Assembly: GCA_017524445.1 (NCBI GenBank)
Contig: JAFXVP010000049.1
Coordinates: forward strand, 1-44,700
Source of the DNA: Clostridia bacterium
GTDB lineage: Bacteria; Bacillota; Clostridia; Christensenellales; CAG-138
Reading direction: 5' to 3'
DNA: 44,700 nt
This document shows, in pieces, positions 17,611 to 26,469 of this stretch (its first letter is position 1; every line of letters begins with the position of its first letter). Both the position numbers and the translations under genes were made by a program. A model generated the notes under the pieces. That model was not told the origin of the DNA and made no database searches. It saw only the letters and a list, made by a program, of their open reading frames with translations.

Positions 17611-18000
17611 ATGCTGCAAATCGGAATGAAGGGACATATGGAGAGGACGGTGACCGCGGACCTGTCGGCAAAGGTCTGGGGCAGCGGCGCGGTGGACGTG
17701 TACGCGACGCCGTGCATGATCGCGCTCGTCGAGGAGACGGCGTGGAGAAGCGTGCAGGACGAACTGGAGCCGGGGCAGGCGACCGTCGGCACAAAGATTG
17801 ACGTCGCGCATCTTGCCGCAACGCCGATCGGCATGCGGGTTCGGTGCGAGACGGAGCTCATCGAGATCGACCGCAGAAAGCTCGTGTTCGCGGTGACGGC
17901 ATACGACGAAGCGGGCAAGATCGCGGAGGGCACGCACGAGCGCTTTATCGTCGACGTCGAAAAGTTTCAGGCGAAGGCGAACGCGAAAGCCATAAGGTGA
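17611..18000 (+). CDS. FlK-like hot-dog thioesterase
   Basis: A 129-residue hot-dog-fold thioesterase. T33, E41 and H67 reproduce the spacing of the Thr/Glu/His catalytic triad of fluoroacetyl-CoA thioesterase FlK (8 and 26 residues apart), in ATPCMIALVEETAW and VAHLAATP. The rest (ETELIEIDRRKLVFAVTAYDE) is the usual long central strand pair. The family hydrolyses small acyl-CoA esters; fluoroacetate use is not implied, since gut Clostridia carry many such genes. ACAGGAGGA lies seven bases before the ATG. Confidence 0.88.
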   Translation: MLQIGMKGHMERTVTADLSAKVWGSGAVDVYATPCMIALVEETAWRSVQDELEPGQATVGTKIDVAHLAATPIGMRVRCETELIEIDRRKLVFAVTAYDEAGKIAEGTHERFIVDVEKFQAKANAKAIR

Positions 18001-18037
18001 GAGCAGAACCGTATCCGGATCGGCGGAGTAAACATAG

Positions 18038-18907
18038 ATGCAGTATGAAATCAAGCCATTGACGCCGGAAGAGGCGGAAGCCATCGAAGAAAAGATCGAC
18101 GAACTGGACCGCTCCGTCGTACCGCCGGAGGAAGGCGCGGCGGGGGAGGAGATCGTTCTCATCATCACAGATGGCAACGGCGCGATCATCGCGGGCTGCG
18201 CGGCGTGGATCGACCGGTGGAGGTACGCGGACCTCAGCCATCTCTGGGTGGACGAACGGTACCGAAATCGCGGGCTCGGTTCGCGGCTCTTTCGCGCGAT
18301 CCTGCGCGCGGCAAGGGAAAAGGGCTGTTATCTCGCGACCGTGGGACTCTACAGCTTTCAGGCGAGCGCGTTCTGCGAAAAGCGCGGCATGACCGTGTAC
18401 GATACGAAACGGGACTGCCCGAAGGGGTACGAGCACCGGTATCTTTATATCCGGCTCGACCGGGACGTCCCGGAGGACGAACCGAACGGGGAACCGTATG
18501 CGATCCGGCGCGGCAACGCCGACGACAGCGCGTTTCTTCTGGAGAAATTCTATGCGTACAGCGACAGCATAGTTCCCCGTGCGCACGCATACCTGTCGTT
18601 TGACAGAAAGATCGCGGACGAAGCAGGCGATCTGATCGCGGGCGTCGAAGCGGGCGTCAACGGCTGGAACGTCGGCTACGTGGATTTCCTGTGGACGGAG
18701 GCGCCGTATCGCAGGCAGGGGCTCGGATCGAAGCTTTTACGCGAAGCCGAGCGCGAGATCAGGACGCACGGCGGCGATCGCGTGCTCGTGTCGGCGTTCG
18801 ACTGGCAGGGGATTGCGTTCTTCGAAAAGAACGGATACGTCGTGACCGGCACGCTCGACGATTTTCCGAAGGGGCACCGGTTTTACTGCATGGAGAAAAG
18901 ACTATGA
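18038..18907 (+). CDS. tandem GNAT-domain N-acetyltransferase
   Basis: A 289-residue protein with two GNAT domains. The first (about 1-140) has acetyl-CoA motif A in LWVDERYRNRGLGSRLF. The second (about 155-289) has it in FLWTEAPYRRQGLGSKLL, and each ends with a SFQASAFCEKRGM- or FDWQGIAFFEKNGY-type strand. Both halves end in a DFPKGHRF/DCPKGYEH-like segment, so the protein is an internal duplication. The substrate is unknown. The stop overlaps the ATG of the DUF1284 gene. Confidence 0.88.
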   Translation: MQYEIKPLTPEEAEAIEEKIDELDRSVVPPEEGAAGEEIVLIITDGNGAIIAGCAAWIDRWRYADLSHLWVDERYRNRGLGSRLFRAILRAAREKGCYLATVGLYSFQASAFCEKRGMTVYDTKRDCPKGYEHRYLYIRLDRDVPEDEPNGEPYAIRRGNADDSAFLLEKFYAYSDSIVPRAHAYLSFDRKIADEAGDLIAGVEAGVNGWNVGYVDFLWTEAPYRRQGLGSKLLREAEREIRTHGGDRVLVSAFDWQGIAFFEKNGYVVTGTLDDFPKGHRFYCMEKRL

Positions 18908-19284
18908 ACAGCTTGAAGCTTCGCCCGCACCATGCGCTGTGCGCGCAGTTTTTTGAGGGGAAAGGGTACAGCGAGGCGTTCGTCGCGCATATGTACGGCA
19001 TTTTGTCGGAACTGGACCGCGGCACGTCCGTGACGCTCGTCGACGGCTGCGACGCGATCTGCGCGGGCTGTCCGAACATGCAGAACGGAGCCTGCGAGAC
19101 GGACGAAAAGGTGAGATCGATCGACCGCCGCGCGATCGAAGCGATGGGAGTACGCTTCGGCGACACGCTCCCGTGGCGCGATCTGTCCGCGCTTGCAAAG
19201 GACAGAATCATTGCCGCAGAGAAGCTTTCGGACGTCTGCCGCGACTGCGAGTGGATCGATATCTGCGAAGGAAAACGGGGATGA
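18904..19284 (+). CDS. DUF1284 cysteine-rich protein
   Basis: A 126-residue DUF1284 protein, recognised from LRPHHALCAQFFEGKGYSE at the start and the later paired cysteines (CDAICAGCPN, then CRDCEWIDIC near the end). The Cys/His content suggests an Fe-S cluster or metal site; no reaction is known to me. It is coupled by ATGA overlaps both to the upstream GNAT gene and to the downstream radical SAM gene, which suggests one functional unit. Confidence 0.85.
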   Translation: MNSLKLRPHHALCAQFFEGKGYSEAFVAHMYGILSELDRGTSVTLVDGCDAICAGCPNMQNGACETDEKVRSIDRRAIEAMGVRFGDTLPWRDLSALAKDRIIAAEKLSDVCRDCEWIDICEGKRG

Positions 19285-20045
19285 ACGCATATCTCAAAAA
19301 CCTGAACCGGATCGAATTCGTCGTGACGCTTGCCTGTACGGGACGGTGCAAGCACTGTCAGAACGGCGAACCGGTCCGCACCTCGGAGCATATCGATACG
19401 GATGCCGCGGTCGAGGCGATCCGTAAGGTCTGCGCGCATTACGGCATCGGGACCGTGATGACCTTCGGCGGAGAGCCGCTGCTGTATCCGGACACGGTCT
19501 GCGCGATCCATGCGGCAGCCGAACGGCTCGGCGTCGGAAAGCGGCAGATCATTACGAACGGGTATTTTGCAAAACGGCGGGAACGGATCGCGGAAGTCGC
19601 GCAGAAGCTCAAAGAGAGCGGCGTCAACGACCTGCGGCTGTCCGTCGACGCGTTTCACCGGGAAACCATTCCTTTGGAGCCGGTGCGGTTCTTTGCCGAA
19701 TGTGCGGTGCGGGCGGGGATCCCGATCCGGCTGCAGCCCGCGTGGCTTGTGAGCCGGGAGGATCAAAACCCCTATAACGTCCGGACGAAGGAGATTTTGG
19801 GGACGTTTGAATCGCTGGGGATCCCGGCGGGGTCCGGCAACGTGATCTTTCCGAGCGGCCGCGCGCTCATGTATCTGAAGGAATACTTCGACGAAAACGC
19901 CGTCGAAGCGTCGCCCTACGAGGAGGACCCGAAGGACGTCCGGTCGCTCTCGTTCCTGCCGAACGGGGACGTGCTGAACGGCAACGTGTACCGAACGGAC
20001 ATTCTTGAAATTCTGCGGACATATCGGCCGCAAAAGTCCTTGTGA
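19281..20045 (+). CDS. radical SAM protein
   Basis: A 254-residue radical SAM enzyme. The cluster motif C19-x3-C23-x2-C26 sits in LACTGRCKHCQNG. GGEPLLYP, TNGYF and the LRLSVDAFHR strand follow in barrel order. No C-terminal SPASM Cys cluster is present, so it is a bare barrel. The substrate is unknown; SVDAFH is shared with a group of short radical SAM proteins of Clostridia. The ATG overlaps the DUF1284 stop. The -35 box of the next promoter overlaps its own stop codon. Confidence 0.88.
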   Translation: MNAYLKNLNRIEFVVTLACTGRCKHCQNGEPVRTSEHIDTDAAVEAIRKVCAHYGIGTVMTFGGEPLLYPDTVCAIHAAAERLGVGKRQIITNGYFAKRRERIAEVAQKLKESGVNDLRLSVDAFHRETIPLEPVRFFAECAVRAGIPIRLQPAWLVSREDQNPYNVRTKEILGTFESLGIPAGSGNVIFPSGRALMYLKEYFDENAVEASPYEEDPKDVRSLSFLPNGDVLNGNVYRTDILEILRTYRPQKSL

Positions 20046-20068
20046 AATTGCGCAGACAGCGGTATAAT
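20040..20068 (+). promoter_or_regulatory. promoter of the PAP2 gene
   Basis: TTGTGA at 20040-20045, a 17-base spacer and TATAAT at 20063-20068. Confidence 0.7.
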
Positions 20069-20120
20069 GAGTTGATCGAAAGTCGGATAACGACGAAACA
20101 TGCTTTATGGAGGGTTCTGT

Positions 20121-21134
20121 ATGGGAGAAGCGGCAATCAGCGCAACATTCTTTTTTGACTGGGAAATGCAGCTCATGCAGTGGCTGCAGGCGCATATCGG
20201 CAAGACCGATATCGGATTCTGGATCCTGAGTAATCTGTCCGCATTCGGCGAGGAGCTTCTGCTCATCGCCATCATGGGCTTTCTGTACTGGGGACTCAGC
20301 AAGGAGTTCGGCAAGTACGTCGGTCTGAACGTGCTGATGGCAAACGTATGGAACCCGATGATCAAAAACGCGGTTCTCAGGCTTCGGCCGTATTTCGTAG
20401 CCGCGGACAAAGGGTACGCCATCGAAGCGCTCCGTCCCGTCGACAGCAGCAAACCGCTGTATGACGTCGCCGCGCAGGGCTATTCCTTCCCGAGCGGGCA
20501 TTCGACCAACGCCGTGACGATGTACGGCTCCCTTGCGGCGCATGAGAAGAGGAACAGGATCCTGTGGACGATCGCGATCGTGCTGCCGCTGCTCGTCGGC
20601 TTCTCGCGCGTGTTCGTCGGCGTGCATTATCCGACGGACGTGCTCGGCGGCTGGGCGCTCGGCGTCGTCATCGTGCTGCTCGTTCCGTTCCTGCGCAAAA
20701 GGATCAAGAACCGTTGGCTGTTCTACGGCGTGCTGCTTTTAACGACCCTTCCGGGCTTCTTCTACTGCAAGACGAACGATTATTTCAGCTCGTTCGGCAT
20801 GCTCATCGGCTTCATGCTCGCAGAGCCGTTTGAAGAGCGGTTCGTCAAGTTCGAAAACACGAAGAACATCATTCGCTGCATCCTGCGCACGATCGGCGGC
20901 GCGGCTCTCTACTTTGCGCTGAACACGGCTTTGAAGCTTCCGTTCCCGGACGCGCTCTTAAATCCCGAGGTTCCCAATTTCCTGTCCAACCTGATCCGCG
21001 CGCTGCGCTACGCGGTGGTGATCTTCATCCTTATCGGCGTCTACCCGATGCTGTTCAAGCCGACCGGAAAGCTCTGGGACAAGATCTTCGGCAAAAAGAC
21101 GGAGGAAGCGGAACCGGAAGAACCGCAGGTATAA
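20121..21134 (+). CDS. PAP2-family membrane phosphatase
   Basis: A 337-residue membrane protein of the PAP2/phosphatidic-acid phosphatase family with all three catalytic motifs: K82-x6-R89-P90, PSGHS at 124-128 and R163-x5-H169 in SRVFVGVHYPTD. Six or more extra C-terminal helices extend it beyond a simple PAP2. It would dephosphorylate lipid or undecaprenyl phosphates at the outer face of the membrane. GGAGG precedes the ATG at 20121; the ATG at 20100 has none. It has its own promoter and terminator, so it is a single-gene unit. Confidence 0.92.
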   Translation: MGEAAISATFFFDWEMQLMQWLQAHIGKTDIGFWILSNLSAFGEELLLIAIMGFLYWGLSKEFGKYVGLNVLMANVWNPMIKNAVLRLRPYFVAADKGYAIEALRPVDSSKPLYDVAAQGYSFPSGHSTNAVTMYGSLAAHEKRNRILWTIAIVLPLLVGFSRVFVGVHYPTDVLGGWALGVVIVLLVPFLRKRIKNRWLFYGVLLLTTLPGFFYCKTNDYFSSFGMLIGFMLAEPFEERFVKFENTKNIIRCILRTIGGAALYFALNTALKLPFPDALLNPEVPNFLSNLIRALRYAVVIFILIGVYPMLFKPTGKLWDKIFGKKTEEAEPEEPQV

Positions 21135-21150
21135 AACCGTTTGTGAAAGC

Positions 21151-21183
21151 GGACTGTCTCATATGCGTGGGACAGTCCTTTTT
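21151..21183 (+). terminator. intrinsic terminator of the PAP2 gene
   Basis: GGACTGTCTC (21151-21160) pairs with GGGACAGTCC (21169-21178), with one G-T pair, followed by TTTTT at 21179-21183. Confidence 0.85.
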
Positions 21184-21229
21184 CTACCGCCGGTATGGAA
21201 TCGGAATACGCCTTTTTGCGCCGCGGCTG

Positions 21230-21258
21230 TTGTACGGGCTGTCGGCGCATGGTATAAT
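21230..21258 (+). promoter_or_regulatory. promoter of the HAD-methyltransferase gene
   Basis: TTGTAC at 21230-21235, a 17-base spacer and TATAAT at 21253-21258, ~33 bases before the ATG at 21291. Confidence 0.7.
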
Positions 21259-21290
21259 AAAAACAACCGATCGATTTCTGTGGGGGACGT

Positions 21291-22655
21291 ATGCGGTATC
21301 GGAACGTGATCTTCGATCTGGACGGCACGCTGACGGATTCCGGCGAGGGGATCAAAAACAGCGCGGTGTACGCGTTTGAACAACTGGGGCTTCCGGTGCC
21401 GGAGGAAAACGAACTCCGGAAGATGGTCGGTCCGCCGCTTTCGGTCGGCTTTTCCGTTCTGGGCGTACCGGAAGCGCAGATCGACGAGGCGGTGCGGCTC
21501 TATCGCGCGCGCTACAACGAGGGCGGCGGCAAGTACGAAAACCGCGTGTACGACGGGATCGGAGACTGCCTGAACGCGCTGAAAGCCGCGGGCTTCCGCT
21601 TGTTCGTCGGCACGTCGAAGCCGGAATCGCTTGCAAAGGAGATCCTTGCGGGCTTTGCTCTTGCGTCGTATTTTGACTATATCGCGGGCGCGACGTGGGA
21701 TGGAAGCCGTCAGAACAAGGACGACGTGCTCGCATATCTTTTGACCGTCATCGGCGGCGCGGACGGTACGGTCATGGTCGGCGATACGCATTACGACGTG
21801 CGCGGCGCGCATGCGCGTTCTCTTCCCTGCGTCGGCGTGACCTGGGGCTACGGTACGCGGAAGGAACTGCAAACCGCCGGCGCGGACGCGCTTACCGATA
21901 CGCCGGAGGAGCTTCTGACATATTTATTATGGGGAGGGACAGACATGAACGAACAGACAAACCGTGACAATGAAGCGCTGATCGCGTTCTGGGATCAGGC
22001 GCTGAAACTGTCGGATGAGGACCGCGCGCAGGCAGGCGGGATGGGTCCGGAGGATTACATGATGCTTGCGCCTGCGGAAAAGCCGTTCCTTGCGGCGCAG
22101 TCGCTCGGCGGCAGAAGCAAAGTGCTGGACTATGGCTGCGGGATCGGATGGGCGGCGATCACGGCGGCAAAGGCCGGATGCAAGGACGTCACGGCGGTCG
22201 ACCCGGCGGCAGGCGCGGTCGCGTCGGCGTCGTTTTTGGCCGAAGTATTCGGCGTTTCGGACCGCGTGCACGCGGAACACGTCCCCGCCGACTGGCTGAA
22301 AACCGTTCCCGAAAACACTTACGACGGCCTGATTTCGATCAACGTGCTCGACGTAGTTCCGCCCGAGGTCGCCGCGGAGATCGTGCGCGAAGCGGCGCGG
22401 GTCGTGACAAAGGACGCGGTCGTGATTTTCGGACTGAACTATTACATGACGCCGGAACACGCCGCCGAAAAGGGTGAGGAGCTCGTCGACGGCTGCCGCG
22501 TGTATCAGGACGGCGTGCTGCGGCTCGTTTCGCGCACCGACGCGGAATGGGAAGCGATCTTCGCGCCGTACTTTTCCGTCGATCGCCTCGAATACTATGC
22601 GTGGCCGGGCGAGGAGGAAGAAACGAGAAGACTGTTCTTCCTGCGCAGGAACTGA
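21291..22655 (+). CDS. HAD phosphatase fused in frame to a SAM methyltransferase
   Basis: One uninterrupted 454-codon frame. Residues 1-~213 are a phosphoglycolate-phosphatase-like HAD hydrolase (FDLDGTLTD with D9 and D11, VGTSKP, MVGDTHYDV). Residues 219-454 are a class I SAM methyltransferase (KVLDYGCGIGWAAITAAKAG). Between them the DNA still reads like a gene boundary: TTATTA, TGG (21930-21932), then GGGAGGGAC and an ATG at 21945. A change of that TGG to TGA or TAG would restore two ordinary genes. So the methyltransferase may be made both as a fusion and from its own ribosome site. It has its own promoter; the M3 peptidase gene follows 30 bases later. Confidence 0.85.
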   Translation: MRYRNVIFDLDGTLTDSGEGIKNSAVYAFEQLGLPVPEENELRKMVGPPLSVGFSVLGVPEAQIDEAVRLYRARYNEGGGKYENRVYDGIGDCLNALKAAGFRLFVGTSKPESLAKEILAGFALASYFDYIAGATWDGSRQNKDDVLAYLLTVIGGADGTVMVGDTHYDVRGAHARSLPCVGVTWGYGTRKELQTAGADALTDTPEELLTYLLWGGTDMNEQTNRDNEALIAFWDQALKLSDEDRAQAGGMGPEDYMMLAPAEKPFLAAQSLGGRSKVLDYGCGIGWAAITAAKAGCKDVTAVDPAAGAVASASFLAEVFGVSDRVHAEHVPADWLKTVPENTYDGLISINVLDVVPPEVAAEIVREAARVVTKDAVVIFGLNYYMTPEHAAEKGEELVDGCRVYQDGVLRLVSRTDAEWEAIFAPYFSVDRLEYYAWPGEEEETRRLFFLRRN

Positions 22656-22685
22656 TCATCATGAATTGAAATAAGGAGAACGAAC

Positions 22686-24386
22686 ATGGAAAAATTCAGG
22701 GATCTTCCGTACAAAAGACCGAACGTGAAACAACTGAAAAAGGAGCTTGCCCTGCATCTCGGACAGTTCAAAACCGCTAAAACCTTCGAGGAAGCGGACG
22801 CGGTGTTTCTGGATTATATGCGCGTGATGGAATCGTGGGCGACGCAGAGCACCATTGCGAGCATCCGCAACACCATGAACATGAAGGACGAATTCTACGA
22901 CGCGGAGATCAAGTTCTTCAACCGCGAGGGCTCCAGGATGATGCTGACGCTGAAGAAGGGCATCAAGGCGGTGCTTTCGAGTCCTTTCCGTCCGCAGCTT
23001 GAGGAGAAATACGGCAGCCATCTTTTCAAAACGCTTGAAACGCAGCAGAAACTCATCAAGCCCTCGATCATTCTGCCGTCGATCCGCGAAAGCAACCTCG
23101 GTACGGCGTATTCCAAAACTGCCGCGGGCTGCTCCGTCGAGTTCATGGGCGAAAAATGCAATTTCTACGGACTGCTCAGACACATGCAGTCGACCGACCG
23201 CGCGGAACGCAAGGCGGCGTTCGAGGCGTGGGCAAAGCTCTACGAAAGCGTTTCGGAAACGCTCGACAAGCAGTACGACAAGCTTGTAAAGACGCGCTGC
23301 ACGATCGCAAAGCGGCTCGGATTCAATAGCTACATCGACTACATCTATCCCGCGCGCGGGCGGTTCGACTACGACGCAAAAAAGGTCGCCGCATTCCGCG
23401 AGGCGGTGAAAACCTACATCACGCCGGTCTGCGAAAAGCTTTATCGCGCGCAGGCGGAACGGCTCGGCCTTGATCGGCTCGAATGGTACGACGAGGACCT
23501 GTGCTTTCCGGACGGCAACGCAACGCCCGTCGGCACGCCGGAGGAGCTGACCGAAAAGGCGCGGCAAATGTACGGGGAGATGTCCCCGGAGACCGCGGAG
23601 TTCTTCAACTTCATGGTAGAGCACGAGCTTTACGACTTCGTCACACGCGAAAACAAGCATCTCGGCGGCTACATGACTTTCCTCGCGGATTACAAGGCGC
23701 CGTTCATCTTCTCGAACTTCAACGGCACGTCCGCGGACATCGACGTGCTGACGCACGAGGCGGGACACGCGTTCGAGGGCTATTACGCTTCGCGCCGTCT
23801 GCCGCTTCTTTTGCAGACCGGTTCGACGAGCGAGATCAACGAGATCCACTCGATGAGCATGGAGCTGTTTGCCTATCCGTACATGGAGCGCTTCTTCGGC
23901 GACAAGACGGATAAGTACCGTTTCGCGCACTTCTGCGACGCCTTCAATTGCATCCCGTATCTCGTCTGCGTCGACGAGTTCCAGCACCGCGTCTTTGAAA
24001 ACCCCGGCATGACCGCCGCGGACCGGCGCAAGGTCTGGCGTGAGATCGAACGGAAGTATATGCCGTGGCGCAATTACGACGGCAACGCCTTCCTCGAGGG
24101 CGGCGGCTTCTGGATGCAGAAGCAGCACATCTTCCTCTATCCGTTCTACTACATCGACTACGCCATGGCGCAGCTCGACGCGTTCGCGCTCTACCGCAAG
24201 ACGGTCGAGGGCGAAAACGCGTGGGAAAACTACCTCGCGCTCTGCGGCATGGGCGGCAAGTACGGCTACTTCGAAACGCTCGAGCGCGCGGGGCTGCCGA
24301 ACCCCCTGGACCCCGAAAACGTCAGGGCGCTCGCGGCGTTCGCCGAACGGCAGGCAGAGCTTCTGAAAAGCAAGGTCGGGGCGTAA
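22686..24386 (+). CDS. M3-family oligoendopeptidase (PepF-like)
   Basis: A 566-residue zinc metallopeptidase of family M3. The active site HEAGH is at 357-361 (in DVLTHEAGHAFEGYYASR), and EINEIHSMSMELF supplies the third zinc ligand about 25 residues later. The long N-terminal helical half and QKQHIFLYPFYYIDYAMAQ near the end are typical of the oligoendopeptidase F branch. It has no signal peptide, so it degrades short peptides in the cytoplasm. AAGGAGAA precedes the ATG. Confidence 0.93.
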   Translation: MEKFRDLPYKRPNVKQLKKELALHLGQFKTAKTFEEADAVFLDYMRVMESWATQSTIASIRNTMNMKDEFYDAEIKFFNREGSRMMLTLKKGIKAVLSSPFRPQLEEKYGSHLFKTLETQQKLIKPSIILPSIRESNLGTAYSKTAAGCSVEFMGEKCNFYGLLRHMQSTDRAERKAAFEAWAKLYESVSETLDKQYDKLVKTRCTIAKRLGFNSYIDYIYPARGRFDYDAKKVAAFREAVKTYITPVCEKLYRAQAERLGLDRLEWYDEDLCFPDGNATPVGTPEELTEKARQMYGEMSPETAEFFNFMVEHELYDFVTRENKHLGGYMTFLADYKAPFIFSNFNGTSADIDVLTHEAGHAFEGYYASRRLPLLLQTGSTSEINEIHSMSMELFAYPYMERFFGDKTDKYRFAHFCDAFNCIPYLVCVDEFQHRVFENPGMTAADRRKVWREIERKYMPWRNYDGNAFLEGGGFWMQKQHIFLYPFYYIDYAMAQLDAFALYRKTVEGENAWENYLALCGMGGKYGYFETLERAGLPNPLDPENVRALAAFAERQAELLKSKVGA

Positions 24387-24388
24387 CG

Positions 24389-24775
24389 ATGGACACCGTG
24401 AAACGGATCGTTATCTGCGTCCTCGCGTTCGGCTTGCTCGCCGGGGCTGCCTGTAAAAAGACCGACGCAAATGTACGTGACATGCTTGCGGGAAAGACGT
24501 TCGTCTGGGAAAAAGAGGGCTGCGGCGGGGATTTCACGATCACGCTGAACGCGGACGGCTCTTATCAGTATTACGAGGGATTCCTTTCAAGCTATATCGG
24601 CCTCGGAACCTGGACGATTGAGAACGATATGGTGATCCTGACCGAACAAGGCGGGCAGGATTCCGTCTATCGCTTTGCCATAAAGGACGGCGCGCTCGTT
24701 TATCTTGCCGACGGCTCCGACAACTTCCTCTATGTGAAAGCGTCAGACGGCGACCGGTTCCTGCCGGAGGAATAA
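24389..24775 (+). CDS. small lipoprotein-like protein
   Basis: A 128-residue protein with a short signal helix (IVICVLAFGLLAGAAC) ending at C22, so a possible lipoprotein; the -3 residue is Gly rather than the usual Leu. The mature part is a small beta-barrel-like domain (FTITLNADGSYQYYEG, GLGTWTIENDMVILT, YRFAIKDGALVYL) of the kind found in many Clostridia lipoproteins of unknown role. It starts two bases after the peptidase stop without a clear ribosome site, so it is likely translated by coupling. Confidence 0.7.
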   Translation: MDTVKRIVICVLAFGLLAGAACKKTDANVRDMLAGKTFVWEKEGCGGDFTITLNADGSYQYYEGFLSSYIGLGTWTIENDMVILTEQGGQDSVYRFAIKDGALVYLADGSDNFLYVKASDGDRFLPEE

Positions 24776-24835
24776 GGGCAACACGGAATTCGCAGGGGTT
24801 CGAAAACAAGAAACAAGGAAACGGAGGGCATCGGC

Positions 24836-25504
24836 ATGTTTGTATTCTGGGGCGACGGCTCGGACGAGTCGAAGGCGTTGGTGGACGCGATCAAAGTGCG
24901 CAGCACGGAGAACTTCAACTGGACGTTTATCTTTATTCTGGCGGTGGTCTTTTACGTCTACTGGTCGGAGATCCACAAAAAGAACAAGGAGATCGTGATC
25001 GCGGGATTCGCGCTCTACGGCGTGCACTGGCTCTACGAGATCGCGAACGCGGTCATCGCAAAGATCTTCGGATACCCGCTTTGGGCGGTGTCCAACGAAT
25101 CGACGACGTTCATCCTTCTCGTCGGCGTCTGCTGGGAGCTTTCCATGATGTTCTCGCTTGCGGGCATCATCTCGTTCAAGATGCTCCCGCAGGATCGCAC
25201 GAAGTGGTACTTTGCAAAAAACGGCAGGCGGGGGATCAGCTGCAAGCTCGTCGGCGCTTTGGAGATGGCGCTTCTGTTTGCGCTGTTCGAGTCGTTCCTT
25301 GCGGGCACGGGCAACCGTTCCTTCATCTGGGTCTACAAGTGGTGGGGCGTGCTGCCCGTGTTCATCACGACGTATATCCCGTTCTTCCTTGCGAGCAATT
25401 ACGTGCCGGACATGGAGCCGAAAAAACGCCGCATCTTCCTGATCGTCGAGTGGTCGCTCGTGATCGTGCTGCTCGCGGTGCTGATCCCGCTCGGGGTCAT
25501 CTGA
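24836..25504 (+). CDS. polytopic membrane protein of unknown function
   Basis: A 222-residue protein with about six hydrophobic helices (FIFILAVVFYVYW, then LVGVCWELSMMFSLAGII, MALLFALFESFLAG, WWGVLPVFITTYIPFFL and a last one at the C-terminus). Conserved-looking charged or polar residues lie inside the membrane spans (WE, FE), but I do not recognise a family. An ACGGAGGG site lies before the ATG. It stands between a lipoprotein gene and a kinase gene on the same strand. Confidence 0.7.
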   Translation: MFVFWGDGSDESKALVDAIKVRSTENFNWTFIFILAVVFYVYWSEIHKKNKEIVIAGFALYGVHWLYEIANAVIAKIFGYPLWAVSNESTTFILLVGVCWELSMMFSLAGIISFKMLPQDRTKWYFAKNGRRGISCKLVGALEMALLFALFESFLAGTGNRSFIWVYKWWGVLPVFITTYIPFFLASNYVPDMEPKKRRIFLIVEWSLVIVLLAVLIPLGVI

Positions 25505-25522
25505 CCGCAACCGGGAGGGAAC

Positions 25523-26053
25523 ATGGTCATACTGCTCACCGGCGCGTCGCACACGGGCAAGACCGTGCTCGCGCAAAGACTGCTCGAAAAACTGCATTGC
25601 CCGTATCTGTCGGTCGACCATCTCAAGATGGGGCTGATCCGCAGCGGTATGACCGCGCTTACGCCCGCGGACGATGACGCGCTCACGGATTATCTCTGGC
25701 CGATCGTGCGCGAGATGGTCAAAACCGCGATCGAAAACCGGCAGGACCTGATCGTCGAGGGCTGCTACGTGCCGTTCGGCTGGCGAAAGGATTTCGACGC
25801 GGAATATCTTGCCTCGATCCGCTTCGTCTGCCTCGCCATGACGGACGCGTACATCGACGCGTGGTTCGACACGATCCGATCGCACGCCTCTGCGATCGAA
25901 TCGCGCCTTGACGATTCGTACTGCACGGCGGACCGGCTGAAAGCGGAAAACCGGGCGATGATCGTAGGCTTTCGAACCGCGGGCGAAGCGGTGAAGCTGA
26001 TCGACACGGACTGGGAAGCGGCGATCGAAACGTTGATGCAGGAGATCGTATGA
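25523..26053 (+). CDS. P-loop kinase-like protein (AAA_33/zeta-toxin-like fold)
   Basis: A 176-residue nucleotide-binding protein. The Walker A loop GASHTGKT is at 7-14, then LSVDHLKMGLIR, and LIVEGCYVPFGWRKDF corresponds to the Walker-B-like strand of small-molecule kinases of the AAA_33 group. The substrate is unknown. A GGGAGGGA site precedes the ATG. The stop overlaps the next gene's ATG (ATGA). With the second P-loop gene at 26470 it encloses a protein of unknown function. Confidence 0.8.
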   Translation: MVILLTGASHTGKTVLAQRLLEKLHCPYLSVDHLKMGLIRSGMTALTPADDDALTDYLWPIVREMVKTAIENRQDLIVEGCYVPFGWRKDFDAEYLASIRFVCLAMTDAYIDAWFDTIRSHASAIESRLDDSYCTADRLKAENRAMIVGFRTAGEAVKLIDTDWEAAIETLMQEIV

Positions 26054-26466
26054 GAAAAACCATCGAGGAATTGCTTGAAACGCCGTATTGGGTCGCGGAT
26101 ATCCTGCCGGAGCAGGTGAAAGCGGACAGCCCGGGGCAGTATTTTGCGGTCGAACGGTATTATCGTGAAAAGCCGCGGATCACGGAGATCAAGAAGCGGC
26201 ACGCCGACCTCGTGCTGAAGCTGAACTGCTACCGCGATATCCTGCCTGACGGGGAGGAAGAACGGAATCCGCCGCCGGAACGGATCGCGAAAGCGGTGCT
26301 GACGCAGCGCGTCTGCCTGCGGACGGACGACGCGCTGATCGTATCAGAACCGGACGAGCTGTATCTGACGGTCTACCATCCGGACGGGGAGCTGCTGCGT
26401 CTTCTGAAAAAACTGTGCGTCGGCGAGGGACTGTATCTCTGGCAGCCGCCCGCGGAAAAGGAGTAG
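26050..26466 (+). CDS. hypothetical protein between two P-loop kinase genes
   Basis: A 138-residue soluble protein. The start (ETPYWVADILPEQVKAD, then QYFAVERYY) and a late two-strand part (LYLTVYHPDGELLRLLKKL, then LYLWQPP) recur in short Clostridia proteins of unknown function that I cannot name. No catalytic motif is visible. It is coupled by overlap to the kinase before it and lies three bases from the kinase after it. Confidence 0.75.
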   Translation: MRKTIEELLETPYWVADILPEQVKADSPGQYFAVERYYREKPRITEIKKRHADLVLKLNCYRDILPDGEEERNPPPERIAKAVLTQRVCLRTDDALIVSEPDELYLTVYHPDGELLRLLKKLCVGEGLYLWQPPAEKE

Positions 26467-26469
26467 GGT

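Noticed and set aside
17611..18000. Fluoroacetate resistance.
   Set aside because: The catalytic spacing matches FlK, but the fold serves many acyl-CoA esters and nothing in the context points to fluoroacetate.
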